A stretch of 39,890 bases of DNA from a bacterium (lineage in GTDB: Bacteria > Pseudomonadota > Gammaproteobacteria > Methylococcales > Methylomonadaceae): assembly GCA_030591965.1 (NCBI GenBank), contig JAUVAA010000008.1, positions 1 through 39,890 of the forward strand. Direction: 5' to 3'. Below are positions 36,801 through 39,890 of the stretch, piece after piece. Position 1 is the stretch's first letter. Every line of letters begins with the position of its first letter. The translations under genes were made by a program, and so were the position numbers. The notes below the pieces were generated by a model that saw only the letters and a program-made list of their open reading frames with translations, did not search any database and was not told the origin of the DNA.

Positions 36801-38685
36801 AACGAGGTTTTAATGATTCTAAATCTAACTTAGCAACATGCGCATAGCCCAAACCGAAATCATGAATCCAAAAGCGTTTATCTTGACCTTTTTTAGCAAT
36901 TTGATAAGGATGTTCACTGCAAACTTTAACCCCCATGTTTTCCAGCATAGGCAGGCTACGCGATAATGAGGCTAATTCTCCAAAGCAGTACAATTTAAAA
37001 TATAATTGCTTTTGTTCTGTAGCTGTTAGTGGACTATACAAAACACCTAATACCGACAATTCAGCCTGCGCCATTTTCTCAAAGCGCTTTAAATCCAATA
37101 AGGCATTGCGTGCTGAAACAGATTCTTTATAGGCCTCTGAAAAGCCATCACAATAGGCTTGCAAATAATCATTTGCTTCCGCTTCACCGTAGGAAAAGTG
37201 CAGTTCTTCTGCTAATTCATCATGCCAATTCGATAAAGCCGCAACTATCCGTTGCTCTATGTCTTTAACATCATAAACAATGCAGCATTTTTCTTTACTA
37301 TGAATAATAAAATGCACTCGAGCGAGTATCGACTCGCTCAGTTTGACACTAAAGTCCGTATCACTACCTTTAAAAACATCCAATAAAATATCTTGAATTT
37401 TTTCCCGTGATTGAGTGTTATAGCGCTCTCTAGGAACAAAGATTAATAAGGAAATAAAATGTCCATAAACTTCATGGCGCACAAAGACACGCACACGCTG
37501 TCGTTCTTGTAATTGTAATACCCCGATGGCACAACCGTACAGAGCATCTACATTAGCTTGAAATAATTCATCTCTAGGCAATGAATTTAACACATATAGC
37601 AAAGACCGAGTGCTATGCGTGCGATGTCCTTTTTCAAAACGCTCGATTAAGGTTTTAATTTTACTGCGTACAATAGGAATCGTATTCAATTCACAAGAAT
37701 AAGCTGAAGAAGCATACAGACCTAAAAATCGTTTTTCACCAACCAATTGCCCTGTATCGTCATATTGCTTGACTCCGATATAGTCCATAAAAACGGGACG
37801 ATCCACCCTTGCTTTACTGGTTGCCTTAGTAATCAGTAGCGGTTTAGTTGTATTTAATAATTGATAAACATCCAAGCTGATCGGCATAAAATTTTGCTCA
37901 GGAATCGTGGCAATATTATCGCGTAAAACGCCTAAGCCGCTACCTGGCACGACACTAAAACCTATTTCCTCTCCTTGCTTAATCAGCCGATATTCCCTGT
38001 AAGCCAAAAAGATAAAATGATTATTTTGTAACCACTGCAAAAACTCAATGGGCTCTTGTAACTCGGGCTGGTTCTTACCTCTTAATACCTCGGTCTCAGC
38101 TTGCACTTTAGCAAGGCAAAGCTGCCAATCTTCAGTCGCCGCACGAACATCCTGTAAAACACTTTGCAAACTACTTTTTAATTGTGCAATAAACTCAATA
38201 TTACTTTGCCTATTAATTTCTATATGCAAGACACTTTCCAGCTGCGCGCCTTTTTGTTGAGCATCAAAAACGTTTAATAATTTGCCTTGCTCATCCCGAC
38301 TTACCCAATATAAAGGGTGTAATACCAATTGATTAACCAGTCCATAGCGATTTATTTCCATCGTGATAGATTGCAAGATAAAAGGTCTGTCAGGCAATAC
38401 AATTTCAATTACCGTATGCGTACTTTGCCAACCGTGCTCCTCTACCGAGGGGTTATAAATATTGACTTGTTCCTTTTTCGCTGGCACAGCTAAAAATAAA
38501 TTCCAATGAGATAACACCGCGCCATATAAATCATCTAAAGTTCTATCAGCAATATCGTCAAATACATCATCGTTAAAATATTGCTGTGCAAACAAAATTA
38601 AGGATTCAACTTGCTGATCATGCATTTTTTCACGAATAAATTGCACTAATGCATCCAACAAAACTTTATTATTTTTATATTCCAT
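33898..38685 (-). CDS. NAD-specific glutamate dehydrogenase, large (180-kDa type)
   Basis: A 1595-residue cytosolic enzyme converting glutamate to 2-oxoglutarate and ammonia with NAD, of the GDH180 family also known from Pseudomonas and Streptomyces. The N-terminal half carries ACT-like regulatory regions; the catalytic core around residues 800-1150 shows RGGAVARGGMRWSDRREDFR (20 residues), VPTGSKGGFVVK, DKGTASFSDYAN, GYDHKEMGITARGAW and GIGDMAGDVFGNGML. The C-terminal part is helical (MTRPEISVLLAYTKLL). Length agrees with the family. It is followed by the radical SAM gene after 15 bases and preceded by a 150-base AT-rich gap to a divergent gene. It probably feeds amino-acid nitrogen and carbon into the TCA cycle. 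Confidence 0.96.
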   Translation of the reverse strand: MEYKNNKVLLDALVQFIREKMHDQQVESLILFAQQYFNDDVFDDIADRTLDDLYGAVLSHWNLFLAVPAKKEQVNIYNPSVEEHGWQSTHTVIEIVLPDRPFILQSITMEINRYGLVNQLVLHPLYWVSRDEQGKLLNVFDAQQKGAQLESVLHIEINRQSNIEFIAQLKSSLQSVLQDVRAATEDWQLCLAKVQAETEVLRGKNQPELQEPIEFLQWLQNNHFIFLAYREYRLIKQGEEIGFSVVPGSGLGVLRDNIATIPEQNFMPISLDVYQLLNTTKPLLITKATSKARVDRPVFMDYIGVKQYDDTGQLVGEKRFLGLYASSAYSCELNTIPIVRSKIKTLIERFEKGHRTHSTRSLLYVLNSLPRDELFQANVDALYGCAIGVLQLQERQRVRVFVRHEVYGHFISLLIFVPRERYNTQSREKIQDILLDVFKGSDTDFSVKLSESILARVHFIIHSKEKCCIVYDVKDIEQRIVAALSNWHDELAEELHFSYGEAEANDYLQAYCDGFSEAYKESVSARNALLDLKRFEKMAQAELSVLGVLYSPLTATEQKQLYFKLYCFGELASLSRSLPMLENMGVKVCSEHPYQIAKKGQDKRFWIHDFGLGYAHVAKLDLESLKPRFQEAFEQCWAGRVENDGFNALVINAGLNWHEVNILRALYFYLRQIGITFSQSYVEQTLIHNANVVKLLVQLFTARFKFSESVTDTEGLLAEISGLIEQVKSLDEDRILRRYLNLILAAERTNFFNQTVDEKGVPYFSIKFNSAKIDEIPSPIPYFEIFVYSPRMEGIHLRGGAVARGGMRWSDRREDFRTEVLGLMKAQMTKNAVIVPTGSKGGFVVKTVCTKADFFAEGVACYRILIRGLLDLTDNYAGNQVLKPKQINCYDGDDPYLVVAADKGTASFSDYANELSQSYQFWLDDAFASGGSAGYDHKEMGITARGAWVSVQHHFDGLGIDIQHNAFTVAGIGDMAGDVFGNGMLLSNKIKLLAAFNHESIFLDPNPNTDTSFQERQRLFNLKKSGWGDYDASLISAGGGVYSRQDKVIVLSDAAREVLEIKAQKLSPNELIKAILTAPMDLLWNGGIGTYVKASSELNSDVGDRANDALRINGEQLRCKVVGEGGNLGLTQRGRIEYALNKGCINTDSIDNSGGVDCSDHEVNIKILLNGLLLQGDMTAKQRDALLESMTDQVAELVLLNNYQQNHAITMIQNESVQQLPALKHIMTTLETKAHLNCALEKLPNDKEIQTRKISGKGMTRPEISVLLAYTKLLFKTKLLSESKHINLTLYQHELSAYFPEPLQEVYAKEIQEHRLGKEIVANRLINSLINRLGIVFPHRFMEELSCSASGLVNTYSWVCRIFEIDLIWKMQTELDGVVSKSVLDDIKLRLRQLIERAMYWCSRNEPQGEGGSHYVQSIAELADNLNGLITDKEQKYIDKTVDDLIKAGVSAVLALKIAQIDILFSCLNAVKVHKKSHCSLQEVTKGLFYQDEVLNLAWLRSQIILLPQETTWQALSRRSMIDEYHQVCCVLLQSVLTEEGKSIALKLESWREKNAVAFERYIAMINSAEADENVQLEKIVVILGTSWNLTVYGN

Positions 38686-38835
38686 GTTTTTACTCCCAAT
38701 ATTTACGCAATCGCTTTATATAAATAGGCTTTGCAGCAGATTAAACCATCATATAACTATTTTCTGCTCGCTTCATAAAATAATACATCATATTATAGGC
38801 ACCTACTCTGACTACTCGTATTTAAAGGATGTCTA

Positions 38836-39453
38836 ATGGCTTTAACAGAACAACAAAAACAAAAAAAAGCGCAGCAAAAAAAGCAAAAACGCAAATCGGC
38901 TACATCAGCAAACTCAACACAGCTATTACAAGAAAAGCTAGCTCCGTATATTGAGCACCCTTTTTACGAATGCCTAATACCGCATAATTTATTTGAAGCC
39001 GGTATCGGTAATATTCTCGTGAGCAGAATTTCCCCCCAAGGTGAAGTGGCTGTATGTTCTTTTATTGTCGATGTTTACTGTCTAGGGGTAAAAAAAGCAT
39101 TATTTAAAACGATGCCAATCCCTGAGTATGAAAAAGTGTTTAAACCAGGAATTGTCGAATCACATGGCGGCTATGCCTTTACTAAAATAAAGCCCGCCTG
39201 CGCAAAAAAACTACTTGATGGCGCAACACAATATGCGAAAGATTTAGGTTTTAATAGCCACGCCGATTATCACGCGCTAAAAACCATCTTTGGTGAGGAA
39301 AAGCTTGGTTTCTGTTGGTCTCGCTACCGTTACGGTAAAGATAAGATGCCATCTTACATACGAGGACCGAATGAATCTACGGCAGATGCCAATAAAATCG
39401 TTGCCACTTTAGAAAAATCTTGCGGGCTAGGAAATTTTCATTTTCATTTATAA
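38836..39453 (+). CDS. Conserved-looking cytosolic protein of unknown function
   Basis: A 205-residue protein I do not recognise. A highly basic, Gln/Lys-rich N-terminal tail (TEQQKQKKAQQKKQKRKSA) precedes a compact domain with HPFYECLIPHNLFEAGIGNI, VAVCSFIVDVYCLGVKKALF, HGGYAFTKIKPACAKKLLDG and a Cys-containing end. There is no signal peptide or membrane helix. AAAGGATG just before the ATG supplies the ribosome site. It is divergent from the glutamate dehydrogenase gene. The tail could bind nucleic acid or ribosomes, but that is only composition. Confidence 0.75.
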   Translation: MALTEQQKQKKAQQKKQKRKSATSANSTQLLQEKLAPYIEHPFYECLIPHNLFEAGIGNILVSRISPQGEVAVCSFIVDVYCLGVKKALFKTMPIPEYEKVFKPGIVESHGGYAFTKIKPACAKKLLDGATQYAKDLGFNSHADYHALKTIFGEEKLGFCWSRYRYGKDKMPSYIRGPNESTADANKIVATLEKSCGLGNFHFHL

Positions 39454-39466
39454 ACGAAAATGAAAA
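39435..39466 (+). other. AT-rich hairpin over the stop codon of the unknown gene
   Basis: TTTTCATTTTC (39435-39445) and GAAAATGAAAA (39456-39466) are perfect 11-base inverted arms with a 10-base loop that contains the TAA stop. No T-run follows on the plus strand, so a classical terminator is doubtful. Confidence 0.35.
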
Positions 39467-39576
39467 AAAAGATTAACCACAGAGAATATAAGAATACCTT
39501 TCCGTCTCTATGGTTAAAGTCTTTAAGCTTCAATTAGGTGAACATAAAGCAACATTCACTTAAATAAAACGCCTTT

Positions 39577-39828
39577 TTATGCGACAAAATCTGCCTGCGG
39601 TAAGCCCAAATGAAAACCTTGGGCATAATCAATGCCCATTTCACGCAACCTTTGCATAACAGACTCTGACTCAACAAACTCAGCTAAAGTTTTCATACCT
39701 AACTCTTGGCATAACTGATTTAAGGTTTTAACTAAAGCATTATCCACTTTGGAGTTTAATATATTAACGCCATGTTCGACTTTAATTTTAAGCTGAACTG
39801 ATAAAAAGTTGAAGGCATGATAACTCAA
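39577..39828 (-). pseudogene. Remnant of an EAL-domain c-di-GMP phosphodiesterase
   Basis: The 83-residue ORF matches only the C-terminal third of an EAL domain: LKIK for the expected LKID, NSKVDNALVKTLNQLCQELG, KTLAEFVESE and DYAQGFHLGLPQ. The upstream parts including the EAL motif are absent; the same frame hits TAA six codons before the apparent TTG start, and the plus-strand gene begins beyond. The LKID Asp is lost (LKIK). This is a truncated, decayed fragment, not a working enzyme. Confidence 0.7.
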
Positions 39829-39873
39829 GCGTACAGTTATTTTTTACGAAAAGTAACTTATCGGAGAGCCATC

Positions 39874-39890
39874 ATGCCAGTAGAAGACTT
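39874..39890 (+). CDS. Start of a plus-strand gene cut by the window end
   Basis: An ATG at 39874 is preceded by GGAGAG with five bases spacing and opens a frame MPVED that runs off the window. Product unknown. Confidence 0.45.

Overview
The window looks like chromosome of a gammaproteobacterial methylotroph, most likely a methanotroph of the order Methylococcales. The strongest reason is a four-gene block (28518-31676) of tetrahydromethanopterin/methanofuran-type genes of archaeal ancestry: a DmrB-like flavoprotein, a dihydropteroate-synthase-like protein, a DUF447 protein and MfnB. Among bacteria these are typical of organisms that oxidise C1 units with archaeal-type cofactors. Gammaproteobacterial traits include the sdhCDAB-sdhE-ygfX operon, a 180-kDa-type NAD-glutamate dehydrogenase and an N-ATPase operon. 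The sequence is AT-rich. I cannot name the species from it.

Layout. 1-5995: a heavy-metal RND efflux operon read on the minus strand (TolC-type channel, adaptor, RND pump, DUF3240 protein), ending near a palindromic repeat. 6280-8925: a small secreted protein, a lysine-rich coiled-coil protein and a Na/Pi cotransporter. 9013-11585: nadK and recN on the plus strand, under a promoter with an inverted repeat over its -10 box. 11715-18573: an N-ATPase operon (minus strand) in the order small membrane protein, atpD, atpC, a 404-bp repeat-filled gap, atpQ, atpB, atpE, atpF, atpA, atpG. 18774-20156: a broken sigma-54 (NtrC-type) response regulator with two frame-restoring indels. 20300-26391: sdhC-sdhD-sdhA-sdhB-sdhE-ygfX followed by an HDOD gene and a GAF-GGDEF gene, all co-directional. 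26789-27316: a DUF1097 membrane protein with a clear terminator. 27549-28388: folP, divergent from the H4MPT/methanofuran cluster. 31709-31942: nested palindromic repeats. 31984-38685: a B12-binding radical SAM protein and NAD-glutamate dehydrogenase. 38836-39890: an unrecognised cytosolic protein, an EAL-domain remnant and the first codons of a plus-strand gene.

How it fits together. The C1 cofactor genes probably serve formaldehyde oxidation. SDH and glutamate dehydrogenase are central metabolism. The N-ATPase would be a second F-type ATPase beside a housekeeping one outside the window. The most unusual biology is in that N-ATPase. Its c subunit has Met where the Na+-binding Gln/Glu of helix 1 is expected. 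The alpha-subunit P-loop has Arg in place of Lys. atpR is missing, and an unrecognised four-helix membrane protein opens the operon. No tRNA, rRNA, CRISPR array, prophage or intact insertion sequence was seen.
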